Of a stretch of DNA of 64,000 bases, positions 45,546 to 56,866 are shown one piece after another. A model generated the notes under the pieces. That model searched no databases, was not told where the DNA came from, and worked only from the letters and a program-made list of their open reading frames with translations. The translations under genes and the position numbers were made by a program. The DNA comes from Gamarada debralockiae. Its lineage: Eukaryota > Ascomycota > Leotiomycetes > Helotiales > Hyphodiscaceae. Position 1 is the first letter of the stretch, and each line of letters begins with the position of its first letter. The stretch is taken from the NCBI GenBank assembly GCA_002803225.1, contig NXFV01002076.1:62001-126000 (forward strand), in the 5' to 3' direction.

Positions 45546-46937
45546 CTACGCTGCTTCCATAGATCGAGGAGCGGCGACAGGGTGATCTTCTGGGAATTCC
45601 GTCTGAGATTGATCTATCAGTATTTAGCTTCAACGTTCCTCGGAGGGTGAACATACAACTGAGTACCACAGAGCACGATTGTACCACAAGATCACATCTT
45701 GCCCTTCATATCTATGAGCATAGATGTTATTTGGCTCAAGGGCCGGTCTCATCAATCTAAACGAAATTTGCAAGCAGCATCTTTGGGATAGCAAGAGGTC
45801 TTACTTGTGCATGAAAGCACTGACTTCCTTCAAGTCATCGATCACGGTCTCCTCCCCATGTGGACTGCTCTTCAAGAACAATTTATACGCTCCCTATCCA
45901 TGAATCTGCAGACTGTGCTTGCCAGTCACAGGATTCTGCCAAACCATCGGGTATGTGCAGAGATCCTCCTTAACCCAAGGCTTCAACTCTTCCAACGGCA
46001 TCTCCAGACCTTCCCTCTCATGTGAGTGGCCCAGCCGCGTACTATGAGCCGTCGACATCCACTGAAAGCAATGCGGTACATACTCAATCTTGCTGTTGTA
46101 AACAATACCTCTGAACTCCAGAGTCAGCAGTTCAAGCGCCCTCGATCCAGCAACCATAGCCGTCGCTCCTGGGGCAATCGTTATCTCAGTACCCGTCCCA
46201 TCATTCCACTGCACCTTGACCTCCGGACCCTTAGGCGTGCGCACAGCCAGCAGACACCCCACACGAGGGGAGGAATCTTGTACAACGAGTCGTCAAAATG
46301 CCATTGGTAGAACCTCGACTTTACCGCCTCGCGTTCCTCGGGAATATGGGCCGGAAAGGAAATACTCGCGATCAATGCCCTTGACCTTGAATCCAGGAGG
46401 AAACTGGTAGTGACCGTCAGGTGCCTCTCCTCGGCCTAGGATATTCACTTACGGCGCACGGGAATCGCAGGCCAGTTAGAAAGGCCGTATATATCAACAC
46501 CATTGCAATATGTAAGATAAGGGTATATGCCATGGGCAAAGCCTCCCGTAACTTCTTCTAGGTCGAAAAGTCTAGTCAGATTGTACTGATTTTGAGGAGA
46601 TAGCATTTCCGGTTGGCCTTTAAAGACGAGGAGTTTATACTTATGCAGGGCTTCATGGATGATTTCGAAGTCGGAATCAGTGAGCTTGTTGAGATCGATG
46701 CCTTGCACTTGTGCGCCAAAGTCGACTGCTCAGAATCTCGGATGTCAGTATAGCTGCTTCTTGAAATCCTTGAGAGAAGCGAAAACGTTTCAGGAGTAGC
46801 GAGCATAGGAAGAAGTGCTCCTCACGATTCCCGAAACAGTCTGGATATAGGAAGGAAGATTACCGAGAATACGAACTTTGAGCCTCGAATAGGGTGACAA
46901 ACAATATTATCGACATTCCCGAATGCAAAGAGCCACC
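45546..46937 (-). pseudogene. decayed alpha-ketoglutarate-dependent dioxygenase (TauD family, xanthine dioxygenase-like)
   Basis: Fragments in all three minus frames line up with one TauD/XanA-type enzyme: DFGAQVQGIDLNKLTDSDFE and VFKGQPEMLSPQNQYNLTR (46480-46731), LGRGEAPDGHYQFPPGFKVK (about 46380-46440), the iron-binding-type SRFYQWHFDDSLYKIPP (about 46270-46325), LLAVRTPKGPEV to MVWQNPVTGKHSLQIHG (45897-46262), and FPEDHPVAAPRSMEAA (45546-45600). Joining them needs frameshifts near 46266-46272 (a C-run), 46341-46365 and 46440-46460. An in-frame TAG lies at 45894-45896, directly after LQIHG. One ordinary intron remains recognisable near 45745-45800. XanA-type enzymes oxidise xanthine to uric acid. 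This copy looks inactive; the N-terminus and its exact start are unresolved. Confidence 0.75.
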
Positions 46938-47269
46938 TTCCGCGTGCTGTGTGTTGCTCAGCAGTACATTTAAAATTCGAGTCGGCCGAGTGGTCTCGTG
47001 TGGCAACTACACGAACTTCCTCGATGAAGAGAATTGTGAAGGCACTTTCAGTCGACTAAGGAATCAAGGATTGAAGTGTACGCTCAAGGGCTTTAATATA
47101 TGAACAGCCCAGGGCCGCTATAGAGATTGATCGCATGAATGACTTTCTAGAAATCAGTAGAGCATGAATAGTCTCTACACATTCCCGGACACTGACTGTG
47201 ACATAACTTTTAACATATATTAGCTTTCGAGGCATTACTTCGTAAATGCAGCACCTCAAGAGCGACGCA
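46938..47269. other. spacer between two pseudogenes
   Basis: About 330 bp, AT-rich in its second half (47090-47230). No gene recognised. A GGCCGAGTGGTCTCGTG string near 46982 recalls a tRNA D-arm, but no cloverleaf follows. Confidence 0.45.
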
Positions 47270-48085
47270 GCTGTCCAATCATTCTCCCGCATTCCTCCAC
47301 AACCTCAGCTCCTTGTCTGTCAACAGGACTAGAGCCGTCATATGACAATAATAATACCTCTTGCTCGCCATCAAACACGCCGACAAGCTCCACCACGAAT
47401 TCAACAAAGGAGGTCCTAATGATACTAGTTGACGGACCACGGAGAAAACGAAATTGAGGAGCGACCTTCCTCAAGCTCGGCATTTCCTTGCACATGATCA
47501 CAAAGCAGGCTTTCCAGTTCTCAATGTAGCCTCACCTTATTGAGTCTCCGATCCTCCCATTCATCGTGATAGAGCAATAGACACGCTGCATGATGCTTCG
47601 AGTTCTCTGACTCAGACTTTCCAGAAATGCTTCTATCCTGTAAGGCGTGGTTTCCAGAAAGGAGAAAGTCGAAGGAGCTGAAAAGTACTTCCTCTGCTTC
47701 GCAATGCAACTGTTTGTTGACTCTCAGGGCTTGAGACATTTCTTCCGTACCTCACCAGGAGTTCAAGCACTTTGCCCGTAACGGACGTAGCACTTGACGG
47801 TACTCGGGGAAAGGGAGGAAGGCATAGTAATATATCTGCGTCGGATTTCAAGTGGCAATGCCAGAAAGGCAGATGGGACTAACAAGGCATCTTAAGAGTC
47901 TGAGGCGGTTTCCGCATTGGTAGAAAGGTGTTGAGTGGAGCATGAGTGAACTTTCTCCACTGTGAAGATAGAGACGACGAGCTTGAACCCGAATACGTCT
48001 CCATATCGTCAGAGAGGTGTGCTGATGGGAACCAGAGTAAATTTTCTCTTTGGGGGTGTAATGACTGAAGCGCTCCGTCAAGCTC
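47270..48085 (-). pseudogene. decayed fungal LPxEIRxxIY (F-box/2EXR-like) protein
   Basis: Minus-strand pieces form one family-like protein in shifted frames: FLALPLEIRRR (about 47835-47870), then IYYYAFLPFPEYRQVLRPLR (about 47775-47835), ALRVNKQLHCEAEEVLFSSF (about 47670-47730), LLLYHDEWEDRRLNK, and ENWKACFVIMCKEMPSLRKV to EECGRMIGQLRRS (47256-47530). A frameshift falls at about 47831-47845, an in-frame TGA at 47752-47754, and another shift at about 47521-47545. An LPxEIRxxIY start followed by LRVNxQLHxEAxxVLF is common to large lineage-specific fungal families of unknown function. No intron of viable length explains the breaks. Confidence 0.65.
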
Positions 48086-48469
48086 GAAAGGAAGGAGCCC
48101 GGTGGCGAAAGTGGAAAGTGGGGGAGTTGAGGAACGGGTGGCCTGGGTGGGGTTTCAGAGAGATGTAGAAAGAGACTCTGAACTACAATTAGAACGAAAA
48201 TACATGGAAAATGAGATGGAAAGAGAGTAGAGAACAGTTTGTAAGGGGAAACAATCTAAAGATATCAGATTTATGAAATGAGGTCGGGGAACGGTTGCGG
48301 GGTTATTTTGAACCTTAAAATGGAGACATATTACTTCCTTAGGCATGAACAAAAGATCGATTCTTAAAAGCATTTTATCTGATCCGGTCTTAACCAATTC
48401 TTCAAACTCCCAATAACCGCCCCAAGCTGCTGAAGCTCCAGGACTCTGCGCAGTCCGAGTTGCTGCAGC
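48086..48469. other. intergenic: hydrolase promoter
   Basis: About 380 bp upstream of the alpha/beta hydrolase gene; no specific motif recognised. Confidence 0.5.
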
Positions 48470-49571
48470 ATGCGACCCCGATTGGCAACACAGGCCTTCC
48501 TGAAGAGCGCTCAATCGTCATGGAAACGGACCTACGCTTCGATACCTCGAGTCTCGCTAGCCTTTGATCTTCACGAACCTGCCAAAGGCTGTAATCCGAA
48601 GCATGCTCCGATCATCTTCATGCACGGTCTCTTTGGGTCTAAGAAGAATAATAGGAGCATCAGTAAGTGAGCATACTCCGGCCCGGCTTCATGACTGTTC
48701 ACTGATTCCAGGGACAGAGCTTTGGCACGAGATTTAGGTAGAGCTGTTTACGCGGTGGTAGGAGATTCGGGATATTTAGAGCCGTGAATTGTGCTGACGA
48801 TGGAGTAGGACCTTCGAAACCATGGAGATTCTCCACACGATCCCCATCATGATTATATGGCTATGGCAGAGGATGTTGCGGGCTTTATAGATGAGCATGA
48901 GCTCACGGATACCTCGCTGATCGGCCACTCTATGTCAGTAACTCAATCCCTTGCGCTGGAGCTAGACTGACAGTGGGATAGGGGAGCGAAAACAGCAATG
49001 ACTTTAGCCCTTCGATCTCCCGAGATCGTACACGACATTGTCTCTGTAGACAACGCGCCCATCGACGCAGCTCTACTTAGCAACTTCGGCAAATATGTTC
49101 AAGGAATGAAGAAGATCGAGGAAGCAGGAGTGACGAGGCAAGCGGAGGCCGACAACATTTTGAAGGATTACGAGGACTCTCTGACCATACGACAATTCTT
49201 GTTGGGCAACTTATATCGACCTGAGAACGGGAAAATACAAAAATTCAAGGTGCCATTGAGGATACTGGGGGCTACATTAGACAATCTGGGAGACTTTCCG
49301 TACAAGGATCCAGGTGAAGTGCGATTTGAGAAGCCGGCTCTGTTCGTGAGAGGTACGAAAAGTAAATATGTCCCGGATGAGGCGCTTCCAATTATTGGGA
49401 AGTTCTTTCCAAGATTTGAACTGGCGGACATAGACTGTGGACACTGGGTCACCTCCGAAAAGCCAGAAGATTTTAGAAGAGGTATGCTTTCCGCTAATCT
49501 CAATATCCATGATTGATGCTAATCCTATGCTTCGTACAGTTGTTGTAGAATTCCTGAAACCCAAAGAGTAG
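48470..49571 (+). CDS. mitochondrial alpha/beta hydrolase, ABHD11/Imo32-like
   Basis: Five exons (48470-48666, 48718-48757, 48809-48933, 48982-49481, 49540-49571) give 297 aa. The N-terminus is Arg/Ser-rich without acids, like a mitochondrial presequence (MRPRLATQAFLKSAQSSWKR). The hydrolase fold shows HGLFGSKKNNRSISK, DLRNHGDSPH, the nucleophile elbow GHSMGAKTAM (Ser), and a late CGHWV histidine. These are ABHD11/Imo32 landmarks; ABHD11 acts in mitochondria and helps keep the 2-oxoglutarate dehydrogenase complex lipoylated. Two first-intron donors exist; only GTGAGC at 48667, with acceptor CAG at 48715-48717, preserves ISKALARDLGR. Confidence 0.92.
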
Positions 49572-49743
49572 AAATGTACATTCTAATGCACTCTATAAGG
49601 GTATCATTCCCATGCCATGCTTATTCTCATGCCAAATCGTCTCCGTGACCCCAAGAGACTCCTGAGAACCGTACCCAAATGCAACGCCCTCTATCTAATA
49701 TAAACCTCGCTTCACTATCCGAAATAGCTCCTCCGTACCCCCT

Positions 49744-50462
49744 CTAACAAGAGCAGACCCCGCCCTCATTGCTCCCACCAGTAACACTCACCGTCCCACT
49801 CCGTCTACTACTCGCATTCAGCAAATTCGGATCCTTAACAATAGCATCCACAATCTCCACAAACGGCTTGCGAACATTCTCCCTCGTCTTACTACTAACC
49901 TCACAAAACTGACATCCATGCCGTTCCGCCAATTCCTTTCCCTCCTCAAACTTCACCGCCCTTCCACTCGCCTTATCCAGTTTGCTGCCAACAAGATACA
50001 TGACAGCCCCAGGCATAGCGTTCGATTCCGCTTCTTCGAACCAGCGCTCCATGGCTAGGAAGGATTCCCGGTTGGATATGTCGTAGACGAGAATCACGCC
50101 GTGTGCGCCGCGGTAATAGGAGTTTGAGAGCGTGCGGAAACGTTCTTGGCCTGCTGTGTCGAGGAGGTTTAGGCGGTAGGCTTTCCCATGGACGGAGAGT
50201 TTCTTGAGCTGGTGGTTTGTTAGTTGGTTGGTGGAGAGAATTGTGCGGGAAGGGAACGCACTTTGAAGTCTACGCCTATTGTAGCCGTGGAAGATTCGGA
50301 GTCGAACTGGTCATCGCAGTATCGTATGAGTACTGGACAGTTGTGTTAGCAGGAGGCGGACACTTGCGCGTGGGGTCTTGAGAGCGTACATGCGGATTTT
50401 CCTGCACCAGAAGGCCCGATCAATAGGATCTTTAAGGTAGGGAGAGACTCGTCGGATGCCAT
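49744..50462 (-). CDS. Rab GTPase, Rab18-like
   Basis: Exons 50390-50462, 50262-50332 and 49744-50208, with introns of 57 and 53 nt, give 202 aa. G-motifs: P-loop GPSGAGKSA (split by the first intron), switch I SESSTATIGVDFK, switch II LDTAGQERFR, GSKLDK in place of the usual NKxD, and EVSSKT. The C-terminus ends CSC, a CXC geranylgeranylation signal of Rabs. The LKKLSVHGKAYRL and ISNRESFLAMERWFEEAES blocks resemble Rab18, which works on ER and lipid-droplet membranes. The S-for-N change in the G4 motif (SKLDK) is unusual and worth noting. The start ATG gives the expected short N-terminus. Confidence 0.9.
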
Positions 50463-50772
50463 CGTGAGATATTTGTTCGAATCAGTCCCGTCTTCCTAAA
50501 ATTGTGGTGTTGACGGTCCAGGTTGGGCAAGAACAGAAAAGTTCAGGTGACGTCGTCTCGCTAAAACAGGTTGCTGGGCAGCAAGGGTAGAGAGAACTAC
50601 CCAGAGGATTCACGTGCAATCGAGAACCATCCGTACTTTTTGCAAATTTTGGGTGTTTATTTGCTAGTCCTATGCCAGACTGGCATGCAAGTCACGCCGT
50701 ATGCCCAAAGCAAAGCCTGACTACATGCAAATGACCAGTAGAAAATCCCATGCCATCACACAATTGACCCAT
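50463..50772. other. Rab promoter and eS1 3' flank
   Basis: About 310 bp; nothing else recognised. Confidence 0.5.
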
Positions 50773-51815
50773 TTATACCTCATCCAACACCTTCTCCTTG
50801 AACTCCCGCTCAACCTTCTGACCTTGCTCATCTGTGTTCGACTCGCCGTGGAGGTTAAGGAGAGCGCCAAGGTCGAACTTGGGTGCCTTCAGGAGCTTGA
50901 CTTTGCGGATGTGGACCTAGCAGAATATTAGTAAAATGATTCCTTCAATATTGAGGTACCAAACCCACATTTTGTAATGGGTAGATGCCTTGTGTAGCCT
51001 TCTCAATTTCGCGACCGATGACCTCGGGAATGAGCTTGGCAGTGAGTTGTGTAAGGGTGCAGCTGGTGGCCTCGCGTTGGATAATCTCAATCATCTTTCG
51101 GCGGATGGCTCTGATCTGCGAGGAGGCAGCATATGTGGTCTTCTTGATTTGGTTGGGACGGCGCTTGGTGAAGGCGATGGCGAAGAGGCGGAGAAGGTAG
51201 TCATCGGTGGTCTTGACTGTGACGTTGGCCTCAATCAAGGATTGCCACTTTCGGACGAGAGATCTCAGCTTGTCGGATGTGAAGTCGAGACCGTGGAAGT
51301 TGGTCAAGCAGTTCTTTCCTTGGACCTCATCGACACGGAGCTTGATCTTTCGGAATGCGTGGTCCTCATCCTTCTGCAAATCCGCTAAAGAAACCTCGAA
51401 GATTCTGCCCTTCAATGCATCGTTTGCGTTCTTGAGACCGGTGGTTCTGTTGACGAGGGTCTTGCCGACACTGTGAGGATTGTTAGATGGTTATTCGGGT
51501 TCTGTGGATGAAGGTGATATCGTACTCTCGGACGTTGAAGGAGGATGGCGCCTGGTATATTGTCAGTGGCTGTCAAATGGATTCAAGCTCATCAATCGCC
51601 ATACCTTGACTTGGTACCAGTCCTTGCGGGTGAAGGGGTCCATAGTCTTCTTCTTAAGACCCTTCTTGCCCTTTGAAAGGCGCTTGTTCCTGTCTTATTG
51701 TCAGACCTGTCCCTCGACAGTTTCTTGCTTCTCCATCGCAACCCCAACTCCCAGTATTTCCTCCAACCATCATATTATTCGCAGAGTTGAGGGTAACTCA
51801 CTTTCCGACAGCCAT
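50773..51815 (-). CDS. RPS1: cytosolic small-subunit ribosomal protein eS1 (S3a)
   Basis: Five exons (51802-51815, 51605-51689, 51526-51551, 50969-51470, 50773-50916) give 256 aa. [59 protein letters not shown] and [20 protein letters not shown] identify eS1. The protein is part of the 40S platform near the mRNA exit and eIF3. First exon (14 nt) and third exon (26 nt) are very short. Skipping the last splice would end the protein soon after LQNV with an unrelated tail. Intron 1 (51690-51801, 112 nt) has loose box C (ATGATGG) and box D (CTGA) matches. Confidence 0.96.
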
Positions 51816-52760
51816 GATTGCGGTATATTACGCAGTCGAGAAGGGCTGTTGAGCTGAACGGTGGTCGATTGTAGTCGTCGTTGATTTTCTGAGAAAAGTT
51901 ATTCGAGATTGGCTTCGATTGTGGGAGAGGGCCCGCACTAGCGTCGCTTAGATTTTTGCTGGTCCGTGCGTTTCTCTGCACAGTCGAGACAATTTCGATT
52001 CATCTCTTCGACCATCAAAATTAAAAGCGAGATGGAACCTAATCTATAGTATTAGCAGAGGAGATCGGCCTATTCCTGGTTTCAAGTGGCCATATTTTAT
52101 TAATCCCGTTCAATGTGACCTACTGCAAGGTCTACTTATCATCAATACTCTCAACGATGGAACAACAGAATTCTCCTGTCGTCATATGAACAGAGACCTG
52201 GAGGCTCATGATGTCCATCATTGGATGTCGATGGCCTGATAGAAGGTCATAATTTACAACAAGCGGTCTTTAGTCATGGACGTGCACAAGAAACATCGCG
52301 ATACGGTATCAATCTCTGAATCCCATTTGACCATTGAACGAACCACTCCGCCACACACTATCCTCGAAATCCTGGACTCCAATCGTTCAAAGGATTGTTC
52401 GATTGGACTTCATATATCTATCGAGGGGCTTTCAGAGCTTGAATCACTGAACTGGGGTTGTTGATTCATATGTAGATTTAAACGTATGTTGGATTCTCAT
52501 TGAATACAGTCACCATCTCCATATCCTCCCCATTAACAGACGGGCCCATCAATTTTGCTACATACAACCCCAAAACTCCCTGCCATTATTCCTTTGGCCG
52601 TTGCTCATCATTCCGAAGTCACCAAACGCCGTTGTCCAAGCCTGGCACTCTTGTGGAGGTGCTGTATTCCTGGCTCCATATCATTGTATCTTCCCAGGTC
52701 GGTCGTCCAAAAGCGCGGTCATGATCTCTCAGTCCTACATTCCCCAACTATTCCATCCAT
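51816..52760. other. intergenic: eS1 promoter
   Basis: About 945 bp. Short plus-strand frames around 52276-52724 have no recognisable features. No other element seen. Confidence 0.5.
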
Positions 52761-53188
52761 TCATTGCATTCCCCTTTCCTCCCTCCCATCTCTCCTCTCC
52801 TCTTCCTCTTTCCACTCCTCAAAATCTTCAAAGCTCGGAAAGGAAAAGTAGTTCCCCGCTACCAAGACCTTAGCACGCATCCTTTCCACCGAACACGAGC
52901 TGAAAGAGTCAACTCACACTGCGAGATCGCAATCTCAAACGGCTCCTTCCTCCTCTCCTCAGGAATCTGTCCCGGACTCGAACAAGAACTCAATGGACTC
53001 GTCCTCATAGCATGTTCATGCTGAGCGGAAGAATAACTCGCAACCCGTGTAAGAATCGTCGTCGCACCACAGGAGTGCAGACTAGCTAGATCTTTCCTCG
53101 ATGCATTGGAAGTAGCGAGTTGAGGACAGGTAGCAGAAGCTCGCATGAGCTTTGGTCTTCTGGACGAAGGAGTCTTTGATGATGCCAT
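52761..53188 (-). CDS. small hypothetical protein
   Basis: Exon 52918-53188 joined to 52761-52825 by a 92-nt intron (GTGAGT...TTGAAG) gives 111 aa. It is Ser/Arg-rich at first (MASSKTPSSRRPKLMRASAT), then becomes ordered-looking and acidic across the splice: PEERRKEPFEIAISQ continued by YFEEWKEEEERRDG. Without splicing, the frame runs into a less protein-like WKGCVLRSW end. The intron has a strong pyrimidine tract on its sense strand. I know no family for it. Support is the good donor, frame-preserving splice and the change in composition; it could still be chance. Confidence 0.4.
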
Positions 53189-54154
53189 TGCAGCAATTCG
53201 AGAATCATACAAGACCAATGTATCACCTCGGAAACGTATGTACGAGTAAAAATAGGGAATCGTGGAACGATCAGAAGATAAATATGTACTTCACATCAAT
53301 TAAAGTATAAATCAAACTTTTCGAGTAAACGGAATCTCAAACAAAACTGCACATCGATGAACCTTAAATCCACACGCAGTCTCGCCCAGGAGGGATCCCC
53401 TCATATAAGCACCGGGCAAAAAGCCAAGTCGTGTAAGACCACCGAATAATGCAGCACCAACAAATCCGAAATAGGAACCCACATACAAGCTCACTACCCC
53501 ATCTTTAGGCCCCATCCGCTGCTACTAAAATGTTCTCGACCGCCACATGTCGGGCTGTGAGTGCAGCGTGGACGAGGGTTTGCTGCAGTTGCATGCCCAC
53601 TCGCCAGCCTTTGCTTGTGGCGAATCGTCACTGGATGTCGCCTGCAGCGTGCATTGGTGGGCGTGCGAGTGAGGCACCCTGCTTACCTTACACTTTCTTC
53701 CCCTCCCGAAGGAAAAAAAAAAAAAAACAACCACCACCACCACATAATCATTCAACAGAAACAACCCCTCAGTTGGTCTGTCCAGGTGGAATATCTAACT
53801 CTGTGATTTGCTTGAGACTGGACGATGAGGTTACACTGCAAGTAATATTGTGTAATGGGACACGAATTGGCATATTTTCAAAAATTTGCCCGTTCATTGA
53901 TTTGGATTGTTGGCAAGGTTGTCATCACACCACACTGGACATTTTGAATGCAATCCAAGGAAAAAACTCAAACAGTGAGAATTCTTTATTCTTGATTGAA
54001 TGGAGCTAGGACGGGTGCTTGGGCACGGCTGCAGGTACACTCAACAGGTTCCTTCTAATTCTTCGAGCTATCCGTTTCTCTTCTGGGCGCGTGATCAATG
54101 ATCGATGCTGCATTGGGGTCAGTTTCAATATCATCACCGCTCAAATTGGGCAAC
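53189..54154. other. intergenic with A and CCA tracts
   Basis: About 965 bp without a supported gene. It contains a run of A (about 53713-53727) followed by a CCA-repeat-like patch (53728-53742). The plus frame crossing it (53530-54009) is low-complexity and not credible as a protein. Confidence 0.5.
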
Positions 54155-56866
54155 TTACTCCTCCCAAGTCCTTCCTTTGACCGCTGCAAGCTCCTCTTCC
54201 GTCATCCGGTGGCCAGTCGTGAAGTAGCCTTGCATCCGGGTCAGCCCTATCAATGTGACAGGATATAAAGGGTGGGGGAACCCGCCTGCGGTAATTTTGG
54301 CATCTATCTCTACCCTTGAATCTTCGGGCATCCAGGATTCAGGAAGCTCGATTCGTTCGTGAATTGGAATTCTGCGGATGATTAGATGTACAATTAGTAA
54401 GTGTTGGGTGGCTGCTTACCCCTGACCAACGATGGCATCGTGCTTCATGCTTTTGAACATCAGTATCAGAACGCCCGGTGCACAAAAGGAAAACTCACTT
54501 GCTCATACTCAGCATACGATCGATCTTCTTGATACCAAGCCAGTGGAGGATATCGGGCATTAACGCCTGGAATCGCATGTCCTTCACACCCGCGATATTC
54601 TCGGTACGTTTGAAATACTCCGACGCTCGATCAAGCCCACGCTTCCTGGCATTGTACACAAGGTACTACATCAAAGAATTAGAAAACCTTGGATAGGACA
54701 GTGAGAAGATCGGGTGAGACGAGTGTGGGGTGTGGGATTGAGGTAGTGATTGGGGACGGTGGAGAATGGGATATGCAAGAGAATTCGGAACAGGAATGGA
54801 GGTTTGACAGTATATGAGTGGCTGATTGTCCGTCAAACCACCTTTCAAGGAATGCCTTTACCTTTGTAACTTCACCAAGAGCCCGTCCTTCCTTTCGGAA
54901 ATAGATGACCACCCCACTTCCACCTTTCTGTGCCTCTTTGACTGCTTCTTCGATGCCGAAAATGAGGTATGGACGACACGTGCAGATGTCAGACCCGAAC
55001 ACGTCACTACCGTTACACTGTTCATTGGGTCAGATGAAGTTATCTAGGGACCAGTAATGAGGATGTTTACCTCATCATGAACTCTCAAAGCCAGTCGAAC
55101 GCTCTCATCTGACATTTTGGCGGGGTCTCCGAAGCAATATACGGTAAGGCCACCTACAATCTTTTAGACTGCTCAACAGAACTTTTGACGCACGATAAAT
55201 CCCCGGAGATCGAGAAGTGGAATAGCACGCCATCTAAGACAATCTCCGGTCTAGATCAATGGGGAATGGGGCAGACTCATACCTATTGGTGGTAGGAAGA
55301 GTTTGATATCACCTCGGGTGATCAACTCTGGATAAGAGCCTCCGGTATGCTCGAACAATGACCTTCTAAGCGAACCTTCATCTAATGAATGGTCAGAAAA
55401 TCTATCATCAAAAAGGAGATGGATACATACCAATGCCAAATCGCTCGGCGACTCCCGGAAGATACCAAACCTAGATCATCATCAGAAAGTGGTCGTGAGA
55501 CCGGAGATCAGAAACTCACTGGCTCGACAGCGAACTTGGTCACTGCGAGCTCACCGGTGGCATTCAGGCAGACTTTCCCATCTGGTACACTACGGAAAAA
55601 GTGAGCAAATGACATGAACGGGTTTTGGCAAATAGCGGAAACTTTGCCGGCGAGGAAAACTTACAGTCTACCTTCTCGAACACTCTGTTCTAGTTCTGGA
55701 AGCTTGGAGATTATCAATTTGAGAAAATAAGAAACATGGGCGTTGACTGTGTACCTTCATATGGGCTCTGGTAATTGCTTTTCTCAAAAATTAGTCTTCA
55801 TCCTCAAGAACGACTCCAAAGGCGTTCATACCAATTGTAGGTCTAATATCAACTGTTCTCAGTCAGTGACGGCTCTCGTTGTACCGGCCTACATCAACCT
55901 ACCATTCTCTCTTTCAATTGTATCCTTGAAAAGCCAAGGAGCAAGATGACCAAGAGGGTCCATGGAAACGATCTTCTTTTTGTCGGCCCATTGAGGGAAA
56001 GGTCCGATGTTTGCGGCAGGTTCGGTATTGGTAAAATCCGGCCTGAGGAGAGTCAGCTTGGTGTCACGGAGATGATATTGCTCTCTCGAGCACCTGAAGA
56101 CGGACGCTGCTCAAAAGTCAAAATGGAGAGGGGATCAAACCTATGGTCTATCTTAATCTCATGGCTGGCGACAGCTAATGCGTAATAAATGGAATATGAT
56201 CCTCCGTGAGCTGAAAGATGGTATTAGTAGTCTACGACGAATTCTCCCAGAAAGACCGGGACTTTACCCCCAATTGCTGCGTCCAAGGTTAGCATTCAAT
56301 CTTCGGCCAGATGCTATAGGTACTTACCATTTCGTCTACGGATGGTGGTCGGGTTTCTGGAAACAACAACAGGACCTCTCTGCTGAGGATCTTTGTGGCC
56401 CCAATCCATAGGGAAAGGGTTGATGCCGGACTGGCCAGGGTATGTACTACCCACATTCGCATCAGCATCTGAAGCAAAAATTGATCACGAGAAATAGAAC
56501 TCACGTGAGGATGATTCTCGAAGTACCAGTACTTGTCTTTCTAGCATGGCCTAGAGTTGAGATATGGCTTGGTGATCCATATCTCTCTCCATCAACAGCA
56601 GTGGCAGGAAGAGAAGGAGATTCCGGCACAGAATGCTCATCATGATCAGGTTCACCACTTGGCACGGTCTGCTTGGGAGGGAGGCTCAATTCTGCCGGAG
56701 GTAATGCGACCTCCCGAACTTCCTTCATGCCAGCAAGGACATTGACGCGGCCGGAGATGGCATCGACATTGGAAGCCAATTGAACTTGGTTCATTTGTAA
56801 AGTTTTGAGGGCTTCGAGGATGTCCTTCATGACGGCGGCTTGATCTGTCGGTGTAGAGGAAGCCAT
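54155..56866 (-). CDS. URC1: URC1-type GTP cyclohydrolase II-like protein (uracil catabolism)
   Basis: Fifteen exons can be placed with every junction in frame: 56505-56866, 56328-56446, 56141-56210, 55903-56042, 55832-55852, 55755-55777, 55665-55702, 55520-55589, 55431-55470, 55283-55381, 55071-55153, 54862-55017, 54499-54665, 54420-54449, 54155-54371 (544 aa). The cyclohydrolase II-like core has the zinc ligands in DECNGSDVFGSDICTC (C-x10-C-x-C) and FRKEGRALGEVTKY in place of the enzyme's RQEGRxIGLxNK. This GRALGEVTK form marks URC1 proteins, which act in the URC uracil-degradation route found in fungi and bacteria. URC1 action on UMP-derived intermediates is family knowledge, not seen here. 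A uracil phosphoribosyltransferase gene lies 1.5 kb away. Confidence 0.92.

Noticed and set aside
46975..47060. possible tRNA (GGCCGAGTGGT-like string)
   Set aside because: No matching acceptor stem, anticodon arm or T-loop follows; chance D-arm resemblance.
53530..54009. 159-codon plus-strand open frame
   Set aside because: Passes through a poly-A run (poly-Lys) and a CCA repeat; no domain, no good splice or promoter context.
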